A DNA stretch of 64,000 bases from Burkholderia sp. SRS-46 (lineage in GTDB: Bacteria > Pseudomonadota > Gammaproteobacteria > Burkholderiales > Burkholderiaceae). Shown piece after piece: positions 54,028 through 62,499 of the stretch (its first letter is position 1; the number at the start of each line of letters is the position of its first letter). The translations under genes and the position numbers were made by a program. The notes under the pieces are model-generated. The model was not told the origin of the DNA, did no database searches, and saw only the letters and a list, made by a program, of their open reading frames with translations. Location: contig NZ_PTXL01000015.1 in NCBI RefSeq assembly GCF_004343775.1, forward strand, positions 62,001 through 126,000. The letters run 5' to 3'.

Positions 54028-55614
54028 ATGCAACGTTCGATTCACCGCCTGTGCCTGCCCCTGATCGGCGCGAGCAGCCTCCTCGTGGCCAGCTCCGCGG
54101 CCTATGCCCTGCCCAGCTGCAGCGCCTGGCAATCCAGCCAGATCTATAACGCGGGCGATTACGCCTTGTACAACGGCCAAACCTGGCAAGCGCAATGGTG
54201 GACGCGAGGGGAAACGCCTACAGCCAGCCAAGGGGCCGTTTGGCAGCAGCGCGCCGCCAACTCATGCGCGCCTAGCAGCGGCGGCGGCTCAGGCAGCGGC
54301 GTGCCGCCGGAACCCACGCCCACCGTGGGCTACAACGTGGGCTCTTATTTCACCCAATGGGGCATTTATCAGCGCCAGTATTTTGTGAAAAACCTGATGG
54401 CCAGCGGAGGCGATAAAAAACTCACCGTGCTCAACTACGCTTTTGGCAATGTCTACGCCAACGGCCAGTGCGGCATGGTTACGGTGGCGGAAAGCGGCAA
54501 TGGCGATGGCGGCGACGCCTGGGCGGATTACCAGCGCGCCGTCTCCGCGGCGGAGTCCGTGGACGGCCAGGCAGACAGCTGGGACACCCCACTACGCGGC
54601 AACTTCAACCAACTGCGTAAGCTGAAACTGAAAAATCCGCAGCTCAAGGTGCTGATCGCCCTGGGCGGCTGGACCTGGTCCAAGAATTTCTCCACCGTAG
54701 CCGCCAGCGACGCCAGCCGCCAGGCGCTGGTTTCCTCCTGCATCAACCTCTACATCAAGGGCAACCTGCCGCAACAAGAAAACGCTGGGGGACAGGGTGT
54801 GGCGCTGGGCGTGTTTGACGGCTTTGACATCGACTGGGAATACCCGGTGGCCGGTGGCCTGCCCACCAATCATTACAGCGCGGCGGACAAGCAAAACTTC
54901 ACCCTGCTGCTGGCGGAGTTCCGCCGTCAGCTGGATGCGCTGGGCCAGCAGAACAAGCGTCGCTATTACCTTTCCGCCGCGCTGGGCGCCGGAGTGGACA
55001 AAATCCGCAATACCGAACCGAGCAACTACGGCGCTTACCTGGACTGGGCCAATGTGATGTCTTATGACTTCCATGGCGGCTGGGAAGCGCAAGGCCCCAC
55101 CAACTTCCATTCCAACCTCTACCCGGATCCGGCCAATCCGGCCCAGAACGACGCCAAGTTCTATGATATCGACGACGCGGTGAATGCCCTGGTCAGCGCT
55201 GGCCTGGCCCGCAACCGCATCAATGTGGGCATCCCCTTCTATGGCCGCGGCTGGACCGGCGTGGCCGCCGGCCCTAATGGCAATGGCCTGTATCAAAGCG
55301 CCACCGGCCCCGCGCCCGGCACTTACGAGGCGGGTTACGAGGACTATCGTGTGCTGGGGGGCCGCGCAGGCGCGCGTTATGTGCATCCCGTCACCAAGCA
55401 GCTGTGGAGCTATGACGGCACGCAGTTCTGGAGTTATGACACACCGGATGTGATCCGCACCAAGCTGGGCTATGTCAAAGCCCAGCAGCTGGGCGGCGTG
55501 TTCAGCTGGTCATTGGATGGCGACGATATGCAAGGCTCACTGCTGTCCACCATGGGCGAGTTGCGCAGCGCCACCGCCGCCACCAAGCCCACCGGGGTGA
55601 CGCCGAACCGTTAA
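54028..55614 (+). CDS. Secreted GH18 chitinase with N-terminal chitin-binding domain
   Basis: 528 aa. Signal peptide 1-28 (cleavage after AYA), a CBM5/12-type chitin-binding module (about 29-82: 'CSAWQSSQIYNAGDYALYNG', 'WQAQWWTRGETP'), a Ser/Gly/Pro linker, then a GH18 barrel (about 100-515). The catalytic motif 'FDGFDIDWE' is intact, with acid/base Glu271 and the DxxDxDxE aspartates; 'YFTQWGIYQRQYFVKNL', 'LIALGGWTWSKNFS' and 'VMSYDFHGGW' are standard. It degrades chitin outside the cell. AAAGGAG lies about 6 bases before ATG. Codons (many ACC, TCC, GCC, CTG) differ from the TCG/ACG/GCG-rich neighbours, indicating transfer. Confidence 0.93.
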   Translation: MQRSIHRLCLPLIGASSLLVASSAAYALPSCSAWQSSQIYNAGDYALYNGQTWQAQWWTRGETPTASQGAVWQQRAANSCAPSSGGGSGSGVPPEPTPTVGYNVGSYFTQWGIYQRQYFVKNLMASGGDKKLTVLNYAFGNVYANGQCGMVTVAESGNGDGGDAWADYQRAVSAAESVDGQADSWDTPLRGNFNQLRKLKLKNPQLKVLIALGGWTWSKNFSTVAASDASRQALVSSCINLYIKGNLPQQENAGGQGVALGVFDGFDIDWEYPVAGGLPTNHYSAADKQNFTLLLAEFRRQLDALGQQNKRRYYLSAALGAGVDKIRNTEPSNYGAYLDWANVMSYDFHGGWEAQGPTNFHSNLYPDPANPAQNDAKFYDIDDAVNALVSAGLARNRINVGIPFYGRGWTGVAAGPNGNGLYQSATGPAPGTYEAGYEDYRVLGGRAGARYVHPVTKQLWSYDGTQFWSYDTPDVIRTKLGYVKAQQLGGVFSWSLDGDDMQGSLLSTMGELRSATAATKPTGVTPNR

Positions 55615-55632
55615 TGCTAGCAAAGCATTTTT
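55613..55632 (+). terminator. Terminator after the chitinase
   Basis: AATGCT-AGCAA-AGCATT followed by TTT: 6-bp stem, 5-base loop, overlapping the stop codon. Weak stem but correct layout. Confidence 0.55.
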
Positions 55633-55748
55633 AGCTGGAGTCCAGCATGCCGGTCCGCGTGCCCAATCCCTCGCTCAAGGTACGCGGTCTTTTAACGACG
55701 CACCGGCATTGTCACGTTGGCGCAGGATAACGACATGAAAAAGACCTC

Positions 55749-55769
55749 GTGACCTGCCTGACAGGTCAC
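55749..55769. repeat. Inverted repeat GTGACCTG-N5-CAGGTCAC
   Basis: Perfect 8-bp arms with a 5-base loop; the right arm region reads CTGACAGG. Hairpin or dimeric operator. Confidence 0.5.
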
Positions 55770-55887
55770 AAAATTCCGCCGCAGGTCAAATTTTCGGTCG
55801 GCGTAAACAGGAACATATGCCTGCCCAAATCGACGCTGATCAGCGCGCACGGATTCATAGATGAAATTTCAATAAATATGCGTCATA

Positions 55888-55907
55888 CCCTGTCATGTTT
55901 GACAGGG
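55888..55907. repeat. Inverted repeat CCCTGTCA-N4-TGACAGGG
   Basis: Perfect 8-bp arms with a 4-base loop (TGTT), followed by AAAAG. It shares TGACAGG with the repeat 140 bp upstream. It could be a second operator or a hairpin. Confidence 0.5.
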
Positions 55908-56108
55908 AAAAGAGCACGCAAAAATATTTTGCATTACCCGCGAATCATCGCCTATTATCCGAATGCAGCACGTCGCCCCTCATCTATAGAAATGAATGCC
56001 CGTTAAAATCAGCATCAAATATCAAGGGTCGGTTTATTCTGGAAAAATGGGGATTCATACGGGGGGAATGAGGTTTAACCGTTTCTTCATAGAAGGGGTT
56101 TTTCCATC

Positions 56109-56531
56109 ATGTCCGAAAACAACATCCTGTATCAGCAGGTCGTACTGTCGGTGACCAACGCGCAAGCCGGGCAAACGATCTGGGTGGAATTGCAACAGCA
56201 GCAATCGCCGAAGATCGGCTTCAGCACCGGTCCGAACTTCGAAAGCTCCGGCGGTATCCAGGTGCGTCTCGCCTCCGGCGGCAACTTGCCGCTCACCTCG
56301 TTCAACGTCAACGCGCAGACCGTGCAAGTCATCACGCAAAGCGGCGGTGGCGGCGGCGGTGGCGCGCTGCAATTCAACGTCACGCTGTATCTGGCCGCTC
56401 AGTCCGGGATCAGCACGTTCGCGCTGCGCTCGCGTTCGGATCCGGGCGTGCAGATTACGGCCCAGGTCGGCTTCGCGCAGCCGCAAGTGGTCAATCAAAC
56501 CTACACGCTGTTCTACTGGAATCCGCAATAA
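56109..56531 (+). CDS. Beta-rich accessory protein of the eCIS-like cluster, unknown (A)
   Basis: 140 aa, no signal peptide, almost all predicted beta strand with a Gly7 loop near residue 82. Not recognised. Its whole length resembles the second half of the 319-aa protein at 57668: 'GPNFESSGGIQV' against 'GPEFVESNGVMV', 'LPLTSF' against 'LPLSSL', and the closing 'AQPQVVNQTYTLF' against 'RQPQLVSQTNTVF'. First gene of the run leading into the tail genes, so probably a structural or packaged component. Confidence 0.75.
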   Translation: MSENNILYQQVVLSVTNAQAGQTIWVELQQQQSPKIGFSTGPNFESSGGIQVRLASGGNLPLTSFNVNAQTVQVITQSGGGGGGGALQFNVTLYLAAQSGISTFALRSRSDPGVQITAQVGFAQPQVVNQTYTLFYWNPQ

Positions 56532-56631
56532 CGCCTCGTTTCCGAGGGGCTGCCCTATCGCAGTCCGGCTGGGTGTCCGCTTCAGGGCGGCCCCATGCCG
56601 GTCCAACGGCGCCAAGCCAGGGAGACAGGCA

Positions 56632-57015
56632 ATGGAATATACCGTCGCATTTACCTTTTCGACGTCCGGCGATGCCGACACGCTTTCGGCAAATCTGCTG
56701 TTGACCGGCACCAATACCATTTCACAAACGGGAAATCAGCCGATCCAGGTTCAGGGGATCGATGCCCAGACCCCATCGGCGGCGCTGGCGTCGCTCGAAT
56801 TCCTGCAAAAATCGATTGCTGTTCAGGCCGCAACAAATACGACCGATAATCCGCAATACGTCAAGGTCGTCGTGCCGATAAAAACCAGCGATTCCCATTT
56901 GACGGGGAATTTCCCCTTTGGGAGCGTGCCGGTCAGGCTGCAATACAGATTCATCGGCACCTCTTCCAGCGGCTATATCAACGTGGGTGATTTTTCGATT
57001 CCCTTTCCAGGCTGA
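56632..57015 (+). CDS. Beta-rich accessory protein of the eCIS-like cluster, unknown (B)
   Basis: 127 aa, no signal peptide. It alternates strands and polar loops ('YTVAFTFSTSGDADTLSANL', 'VKVVVPIKTSD', 'VPVRLQYRFIGTSSSGYINV'). Ribosome site GGGAGA is 7 bases before ATG 56632. Not recognised. Same direction, 100 bp after gene A and 11 bp before gene C. Confidence 0.7.
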   Translation: MEYTVAFTFSTSGDADTLSANLLLTGTNTISQTGNQPIQVQGIDAQTPSAALASLEFLQKSIAVQAATNTTDNPQYVKVVVPIKTSDSHLTGNFPFGSVPVRLQYRFIGTSSSGYINVGDFSIPFPG

Positions 57016-57026
57016 ACGGACAAGGC

Positions 57027-57635
57027 ATGGAGACCAAGGACAAGAATCCGCCCAAGAACGCCGCGAGCGGTGCGACACCGGGCGCGGCGGCGGCCGTGAA
57101 TCCGCCGCCGCAGCCCCCCATCGCAGCCCCCGCGCCGGAAACGATCCTTCAAAGCATCGAGAAGGAGCGCGACGCGCTGCCCGCGCAGGCGCGCGAATAT
57201 CTGGAATCGCATCTGATCGCCAATGTCAGCCATGCACTCAATGAGCGGTTGTTTCAAGAGGTTCACACCTTCAAGCCGATCACGCTGACCTTTGCCAACC
57301 TGCGCGCCAACAGCAAGGCGTTCCTCACGCTGCAAGCGGATCAGGAGGCGATCTGGAGCGATGGCGGCGCAGGCGACCGGCTCGTCGGGCTGTCACTCGC
57401 GAGTCGGGTCGATCCCGTCCTCTACGTGCGCAATTTCCTGGTGAATGCGCGCGAGATGTACGTGCAGACCTATCAGGACATGCAGGAAATTCAGGTCTCG
57501 CTCTATGTGCGCACCGAGCAGCACGACGTACGAGGCAGGGTCGATCTGCCGCCGGGCGCGAGCGTCACGTTTCAGTCGAGTGCGGATCGCAGCACGGTAA
57601 TCGGGATCAGTTCGTTCACGATCGAACTGGGTTGA
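57027..57635 (+). CDS. Accessory protein of the eCIS-like cluster, unknown (C)
   Basis: 202 aa. A Pro/Ala-rich N-terminus (1-36), a helical segment (about 38-80: 'ILQSIEKERDALPAQAREYL', 'NVSHALNERLFQEVH'), then beta-rich sequence ('PITLTFANLRANSKAFLTL', 'GIDR'-like turns, 'GISSFTIELG' at the end). Not recognised. Possibly a linker between a helical partner and the beta proteins on either side. Confidence 0.7.
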   Translation: METKDKNPPKNAASGATPGAAAAVNPPPQPPIAAPAPETILQSIEKERDALPAQAREYLESHLIANVSHALNERLFQEVHTFKPITLTFANLRANSKAFLTLQADQEAIWSDGGAGDRLVGLSLASRVDPVLYVRNFLVNAREMYVQTYQDMQEIQVSLYVRTEQHDVRGRVDLPPGASVTFQSSADRSTVIGISSFTIELG

Positions 57636-57667
57636 GACGGATCGCTCACCTTCGAAGGGCCACATTT

Positions 57668-58627
57668 ATGACCACCGATATGCCCTCGGCGCCGGCAGGC
57701 TCTGCCGCGCCGAGCGAACGCCCCGCGCCTGTCGCCAAGGCCAGCGAAGATGCCGCGTCCGCCGTCAAGGCGAGCGACGATGGCGCGCCTGCATGGACGC
57801 TCCTGCCGGTGACCTTGCAGTTCACCGGCGTGACGCCCAACAGCAGCCTGAACTTCACGTTTACGACGGTCGGCGCATCCTGGTCGCTCGGCGCGTTTTC
57901 AGGCGACAGCGTGGGCTTCTCCTACAACGTCGCGCCCGCGAGCGCCGACAGCGCATCGTGCATTCAGCAGATCGAATTCAACAACGCGGTGCTGACGATC
58001 CGCACCGGCAACACGGGCCAGTCGAGTTCCCAGACGAGCTACGCGTTCACGCTGACGCTGTTCCTGCGTGTGCGTCCGGGCGTCGACTATGTGCAGGGCT
58101 ACTGCACGCTGAACAACGAGGCCGTGGTGATGGCGACGATCGGCACGCAAGGGCCCGTCAAATGGCGAAACGGCCGCATCAGCGCGGTGCTCGCGACGCA
58201 CGGGTTCCGCTACCGTCCGGTCAGCGTCACCGTCAAAGGCGCGCGGCCGGGCAACAAGATCGACGTGATCGTCAGCACGAAGACGGGCCTCGGCAGGGTG
58301 GTCTGGTCGCTCGGGCCGGAGTTCGTCGAATCGAACGGCGTCATGGTGGCGAGTCAGCAAGGGCTCCTGCCGCTCTCCTCGCTCAGCTACGGAACCGATA
58401 CGCTGTCGTTCATCACGTCCATGCCCGACAACGCCGGTAACACGTACGGCAGCTCGGAGCAGCCGCTCGAGATCTATCTGAATGCCTACATCACGTGGCT
58501 TCCGGTCGATCTGAACTACGTCTATCTCAGGACGACCTGCGACAACTCCATCTCCGTGCTCGCGCAGGTCAACAGCCGCCAGCCCCAACTGGTCAGTCAA
58601 ACCAACACCGTCTTCACGCTGGGATGA
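57668..58627 (+). CDS. Two-domain beta-rich accessory protein of the eCIS-like cluster (D)
   Basis: 319 aa. A disordered Ala/Ser/Pro-rich N-terminus (1-38), then two beta-rich domains (about 40-175 and 180-319). The second aligns by eye along its length with protein A at 56109, ending in 'RQPQLVSQTNTVFTLG'. No signal peptide. Four-base overlap (ATGA) with the Pvc16-like gene downstream ties it to the tail operon. ATG 57668 has GAAGGG 9 bases upstream. Not recognised. Confidence 0.72.
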   Translation: MTTDMPSAPAGSAAPSERPAPVAKASEDAASAVKASDDGAPAWTLLPVTLQFTGVTPNSSLNFTFTTVGASWSLGAFSGDSVGFSYNVAPASADSASCIQQIEFNNAVLTIRTGNTGQSSSQTSYAFTLTLFLRVRPGVDYVQGYCTLNNEAVVMATIGTQGPVKWRNGRISAVLATHGFRYRPVSVTVKGARPGNKIDVIVSTKTGLGRVVWSLGPEFVESNGVMVASQQGLLPLSSLSYGTDTLSFITSMPDNAGNTYGSSEQPLEIYLNAYITWLPVDLNYVYLRTTCDNSISVLAQVNSRQPQLVSQTNTVFTLG

Positions 58628-59235
58628 GCCCTTCGACCCTCGACAACGGCCAGGTGCTGCGCGCGGTGAGCGAATCGCTGCGCGGGCTCATCCGCCATCA
58701 TGTCTCCGAGCTGCAGTCGGAATCGGCCGTGGTGTTCGATTCGCCCGGCGAGATCGACGCGCACGACGAAACCAAACTCTCGCTCTATCTTTATCAGACC
58801 GAGATCAACCCGTATCTGCGCAATCTGCCGCCCGCGCTGACGCGCCGCGCCGGACTTCCGGGGCAACCGGCCTCGCTGGCCGTCGTGCCGAATCCGCTGG
58901 TCGTGGATCTGACCTATCTGCTGGTGCCGTACGCCCGGTCCGCCGAGTTGGAGCTCGTGCTCGCGGACAAGCTGATCCAGCTGTTCCACGACGTGGGCCA
59001 GCTGTCGGGCGCGTGGCTGAGCCCCGTGCTGAAAGCGAGCGGCAACGACGCGCTGCAGATCGTGCCCGAATACGACTCGAGCGAGCAATTGCGCAACATC
59101 TGGGCGGGCTTTCCGAACAAGACGTACAAGCTGACCAAGATGTACACCGTGTCGCCCGTGCGGATTCCCGCGGCGTTCGTCGCGCAGGCCGACATGGTCA
59201 CGCAGGCGGACGCCGAGTATCGGGAGCTGCCATGA
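58624..59235 (+). CDS. Pvc16-N/DUF4255 domain protein (tail terminator/cap candidate)
   Basis: 203 aa. 'AVSESLRGLIRHHVSELQSE', 'KLSLYLYQTEINPYLRNLP', 'VDLTYLLVPYARSAELELVL' and 'DKLIQLFHDVGQL' match the Pvc16 N-terminal domain family (formerly DUF4255), whose member caps the distal end of PVC-type contractile particles. It is one of the best markers that this is an eCIS-like cluster rather than a plain prophage tail. Overlaps both neighbours by 4 bases. Confidence 0.82.
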   Translation: MSPSTLDNGQVLRAVSESLRGLIRHHVSELQSESAVVFDSPGEIDAHDETKLSLYLYQTEINPYLRNLPPALTRRAGLPGQPASLAVVPNPLVVDLTYLLVPYARSAELELVLADKLIQLFHDVGQLSGAWLSPVLKASGNDALQIVPEYDSSEQLRNIWAGFPNKTYKLTKMYTVSPVRIPAAFVAQADMVTQADAEYRELP

Positions 59236-59807
59236 AGCTCAGCGCGGTCGTGCAACTGATCGACGGATTCAGCCTCGCGCCGGCCGTGGGCCTGCGGCCG
59301 CGCTTCCTGCTCGACGGCAAGCCCTGCCAGGCGTACGCCAAGCCGCAGGCGTTTTATGCGTTCAGCGGGCTCGACGACGGCAGCTACCGGCTCACGACGA
59401 TCACCCTGCCCTTTTTCGAGCGTGAAGTGGTGTTCGACGTGCCGTTGCGCATGCCGCTCGCCGACGCGATCGCGCCGTGCGTGCTCGAGCCGAGCCCGCT
59501 CTACCCGTTTCCGCCGGGCACCACGCTGATTCGCGGACAGGTGCGCGCGGCGGGCACGCGCGCGCCGCTGGCCGGCGTCGCGGTCGAGGCGAGCTACGCC
59601 GGCCGGCGCGGCGATACGCGGCATGCCGCGACGCGCACATCGCATTTCGGCCATTACGACGGACGCTATGCGCTCGCACTCGGCGGGCGGCTCGACGCGG
59701 AGACGACCGTCACGCTCGTGTTCGACAAGACCGGCTACGCGCGCACCGAAACGCAGCAGGTGATACGGCCCGGAACCACGCAGCTCGTGGACATCGAATT
59801 GCGCTAA
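59232..59807 (+). CDS. Carboxypeptidase-regulatory-like domain protein of the eCIS-like cluster
   Basis: 191 aa. The second half ('LIRGQVRAAGTRAPLAGVAV', 'HFGHYDGRYALALGGR', 'VTLVFDKTGYARTETQQV') is a CarboxypepD_reg-like beta sandwich; the first half ('LSAVVQLIDGFSLAPAVGLR', 'SYRLTTITLPFFEREVVFDV') is also beta-rich. Such domains occur in eCIS clusters near sheath genes; role unclear, perhaps particle decoration or anchoring. Four-base overlap with the previous gene. Confidence 0.65.
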   Translation: MKLSAVVQLIDGFSLAPAVGLRPRFLLDGKPCQAYAKPQAFYAFSGLDDGSYRLTTITLPFFEREVVFDVPLRMPLADAIAPCVLEPSPLYPFPPGTTLIRGQVRAAGTRAPLAGVAVEASYAGRRGDTRHAATRTSHFGHYDGRYALALGGRLDAETTVTLVFDKTGYARTETQQVIRPGTTQLVDIELR

Positions 59808-59826
59808 CTGTTGAGAGGCGACGACC

Positions 59827-61431
59827 TTGGCGACCATCTACAAGCATCCCGGCGTCTATATCGAGGAAGTGCCGAGCGCGCGCAGCATCCAGGGCGCGTC
59901 GACCTCCACGGCCGTGTTCATCGGCGTGACCGAGATCGGCCCGCAGCAGCAGCCCACGCTCATCACGAGCTGGAATGCCTATGTGCGGCAATTCGGCGGC
60001 CTGATCTGGAACGGCATGGCGTCATGGGCCGTGTACGAATTCTTCAACGAAGGCGGCACGGCGTGCTATGTCGTGAGCGTCGCCCAGTCGAACGGCAACG
60101 GCAAGCCGGCCACGGGCACCTCGGGCGGGATCACGCTCACCACCAAGACGCCCGGCACCTGGGGCAACTCGCTCGGCTTCGTCATCAGCAACGCGAGCGG
60201 GCCTGACGACAAGACGTCGCAGGTGTTCAACCTGAGCGTCGTGATCACTCCGGCGGCGTTCGACGCGATCAAGGCAGGCAGCGCCGCCGCGACGCTCAAG
60301 GCCTATGTCACCGGCAACAACCTGCAGCCGCAGCCGATCGGCGGCAAGGACTACTACGTGCTCGAGAGCTTCAACGGCTACACGGAAGCGAGCATGAGCA
60401 CGGCGCTGCCCAACGCGATCAACACGAATTCGATGTTCGTGCGCGCGGCGGTGAGCGGCAACGCGCGGCCGCCGAACAACGCGGCGACGCTCACGAGCGG
60501 CACCGCCGTGACCTGGAATTTCGACGCGGCGACGCAGACGCTCACGACCGTGCAGGGCATCAGCCTGCTGGCGATTCCCGACACGGTCACCGCGAGCGCG
60601 GGCGGCGACGCGTCCGGCAACCCCAGCCCGTCGCAGCAGGCCACGCTGATCAACAACGCCCTGCTGTTCTGCGACAAGGCGGAAATGCGCAACCTGTTCT
60701 ATGCGTGCGATCCGCCATTCGGGCAAAGCGTGTCGGACGTGATGAGCTTCAAGGACGGCAGCACCACGTCGCCCGCGCTCAATTCCACCTACGGCGCGCT
60801 CTATTACCCATGGGTGTGGATCTACAACTCGATTTCGGGCACGAACGTGCCGATCGCGCCGTCGGGACCGACGCTCGGCCGCTACGCGTACACGGATGCC
60901 AACGTCGGCGTCTGGAAGTCGCCCGCGGGCGTGAACGACGGGAAGCTGCTGTCCGTCGTGGCGGTGCAAACGGCGATCACCAACAGCGACCAGGACCAGC
61001 TCAATCCGGACGGCATCAACGCGATCCGAAATTTCATCGGCTACGGCAACGTCATCTGGGGCGCGCGGACGCTCGCGGCGATGGGCAGCGAATGGACCTA
61101 CGTCAGCGTACGGCGCCTGTTCATCTACGTCGAGCAAAGCCTCAAGCAGAGCCTGCAATGGGTGGTGTTCGAGCCGAACGATCAACAGACGTGGGCGGCG
61201 GTCACGCGCGACATCACCGCGTTCCTGACCACGCTCTGGCAGGCGGGCGGCCTGTTCGGCGCGACGGCCGCCGAGGCGTTCTTCGTCACCTGCGACGCGT
61301 CGAACAACCCGCCCGAGACGCGCGTGCAGGGGCAGCTCTATATCGACGTCGGCCTCGCGCCGGTCTACCCGGCCGAATTCGTCATCATCCGCATGACGCA
61401 GAAGGTCGCCGGCCCGGATTCCGGCACCTGA
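59827..61431 (+). CDS. Contractile tail sheath protein (Pvc2/Afp2-like)
   Basis: 534 aa, TTG start with GAGAGG about 10 bases upstream. N-terminus 'IYKHPGVYIEEVPSARSIQG' and 'VFIGVTEIGPQQQP' are the contractile-sheath signature, with 'NPDGINAIRNFIGYGNVIWG', 'RRLFIYVEQSLKQSLQWVVF' and 'YPAEFVIIRMTQK' in the conserved C-terminal domain. Residues about 95-260 form the variable protruding domain. Only one sheath gene is present in the window, whereas PVC/Afp clusters have three. Forms the contracting outer cylinder. Confidence 0.92.
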   Translation: MATIYKHPGVYIEEVPSARSIQGASTSTAVFIGVTEIGPQQQPTLITSWNAYVRQFGGLIWNGMASWAVYEFFNEGGTACYVVSVAQSNGNGKPATGTSGGITLTTKTPGTWGNSLGFVISNASGPDDKTSQVFNLSVVITPAAFDAIKAGSAAATLKAYVTGNNLQPQPIGGKDYYVLESFNGYTEASMSTALPNAINTNSMFVRAAVSGNARPPNNAATLTSGTAVTWNFDAATQTLTTVQGISLLAIPDTVTASAGGDASGNPSPSQQATLINNALLFCDKAEMRNLFYACDPPFGQSVSDVMSFKDGSTTSPALNSTYGALYYPWVWIYNSISGTNVPIAPSGPTLGRYAYTDANVGVWKSPAGVNDGKLLSVVAVQTAITNSDQDQLNPDGINAIRNFIGYGNVIWGARTLAAMGSEWTYVSVRRLFIYVEQSLKQSLQWVVFEPNDQQTWAAVTRDITAFLTTLWQAGGLFGATAAEAFFVTCDASNNPPETRVQGQLYIDVGLAPVYPAEFVIIRMTQKVAGPDSGT

Positions 61432-61482
61432 CGGCCTGACGGAACGCTCGAACAAACCGGCCACTGACCAGGAAACGAGACC

Positions 61483-61929
61483 ATGGCGACACAACTGACC
61501 AACCCGTATCGCGGCTTTCGCTTTCAGGTGGAGATTTCCGGCATTCAGGTCGCGGCATTTTCCGAGGCGACGATACCGGACAGCACCGTCGAGACGGTGG
61601 AATACCGGGAAGGCACCGATCCTACCTACAAGCGCTCGTTCTCGGGTTTGACCACCTACGGCAAGCTCACGCTGAAAAAAGGGCTGACCGATTCGATGGA
61701 CCTTTACAACTGGCACCAGCTCGTCGTTCAGCAGGGATCGACCGCCAAGGGCGCGCAGAAGAACGTGTCGCTGATCCTGCTCGATGCGGCCGGCACGCCG
61801 ACGGCGCGCTGGAACGTCATCAATGCATGGCCGAACAAGTACGAGAGCACGGGCCTGAACGCGAGCACGAGCGACGTAATGGTCGAGACTTTCGAATTGA
61901 CGATCCAGTACATGACCCGCGTGTCGTGA
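61483..61929 (+). CDS. Inner tube protein 1 (Pvc1/Afp1-like)
   Basis: 148 aa phage-tail tube fold: 'YRGFRFQVEISGIQVAAFSE', 'VEYREGTDPTYKRSFSGL', 'YGKLTLKKGLTDSMDLYNW', 'NVINAWPNKYESTGLNAST'. Forms the rigid inner tube. AGGAAACGAG precedes ATG. Paralogous to the second tube protein at 62500. Confidence 0.9.
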   Translation: MATQLTNPYRGFRFQVEISGIQVAAFSEATIPDSTVETVEYREGTDPTYKRSFSGLTTYGKLTLKKGLTDSMDLYNWHQLVVQQGSTAKGAQKNVSLILLDAAGTPTARWNVINAWPNKYESTGLNASTSDVMVETFELTIQYMTRVS

Positions 61930-61971
61930 CCGGCCGTCACGCATGCGAACCTGTCCTAACCGGAGCCCGAC

Positions 61972-62328
61972 ATGAGCGTCATCAGCACCGAATTCGAATT
62001 CACGCTGCCGATCGGCTATCGCGACGGCGACGGCAGCCTGCATCGCAACGGCGTGATGCGCCTGGCCACGGCCGGCGACGAGATCCTGCCGATGAAGGAT
62101 CACCGCGTGCAGGCCAATCCCGGCTATTTGCCGGTGATCGTGCTGTCGCGCGTGATCGTGAAGCTCGGCGCGCTCGACATGGTCACCACCAAGGTGATCG
62201 AGGATCTCTTTACCGCCGATTTCGCGTACTTGCAGGACCTGTACAACCGGATCAACCGGATCGACGCGGACGACAAGGTCGTGCCGCTTCAGGGAGACGA
62301 TGCGATGGGAAAATTCGGCGCCCTGTAG
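61972..62328 (+). CDS. Tail assembly chaperone-like (gp41-type) small protein
   Basis: 118 aa. 'FEFTLPIGYRDGDGSLHRNG', 'MRLATAGDEILPMKDHRVQA' and 'IVKLGALDMVTTKVIEDLF' fit the small phage tail assembly protein placed after the tube gene in eCIS clusters. Its TAG stop shares one base with the GTG start of the next gene. Confidence 0.75.
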   Translation: MSVISTEFEFTLPIGYRDGDGSLHRNGVMRLATAGDEILPMKDHRVQANPGYLPVIVLSRVIVKLGALDMVTTKVIEDLFTADFAYLQDLYNRINRIDADDKVVPLQGDDAMGKFGAL

Positions 62329-62498
62329 TGCCGGATCAGCTCTACGAAGAGATTGCGTTCATCGCCTATCACTTCCACTGGTCCTACGGGGACATTCTCG
62401 GCATGGAGCACGCGGAGCGCCATCGCTGGTGCGACGAGATCAGCAAGATCAATCAGGTGATGAACAGCGACGACCGGCAGAAGAGCCTGGGAGCATGA
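62328..62498 (+). CDS. Small DUF6760-like tail protein
   Basis: 56 aa, GTG start overlapping the previous stop by one base (TAGTG). 'DQLYEEIAFIAYHFHWSYGD' and 'MEHAERHRWCDEISKINQVM' are typical of the short helical DUF6760-type proteins next to the assembly-chaperone-like gene in eCIS clusters. Likely pairs with the 118-aa protein as the two-part tail assembly factor known in phages; that is inference. Confidence 0.72.
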   Translation: MPDQLYEEIAFIAYHFHWSYGDILGMEHAERHRWCDEISKINQVMNSDDRQKSLGA

Positions 62499-62499
62499 C

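Larger units (their letters stand above)
55633..56108. promoter_or_regulatory. Intergenic region upstream of the eCIS-like operon, two inverted repeats
   Basis: About 475 bp, AT-rich. Inverted repeats at 55749-55769 (GTGACCTG/CAGGTCAC) and 55888-55907 (CCCTGTCA/TGACAGGG) share the core TGACAGG. A frame of 85 codons (55749-56006) has no coding bias and is not called. Likely holds the eCIS promoter and operator sites. Confidence 0.5.

Noticed and set aside
55749..56006. 85-codon forward frame between chitinase and eCIS genes
   Set aside because: It starts inside an inverted repeat, has no ribosome site, AT-rich third positions and no family resemblance.
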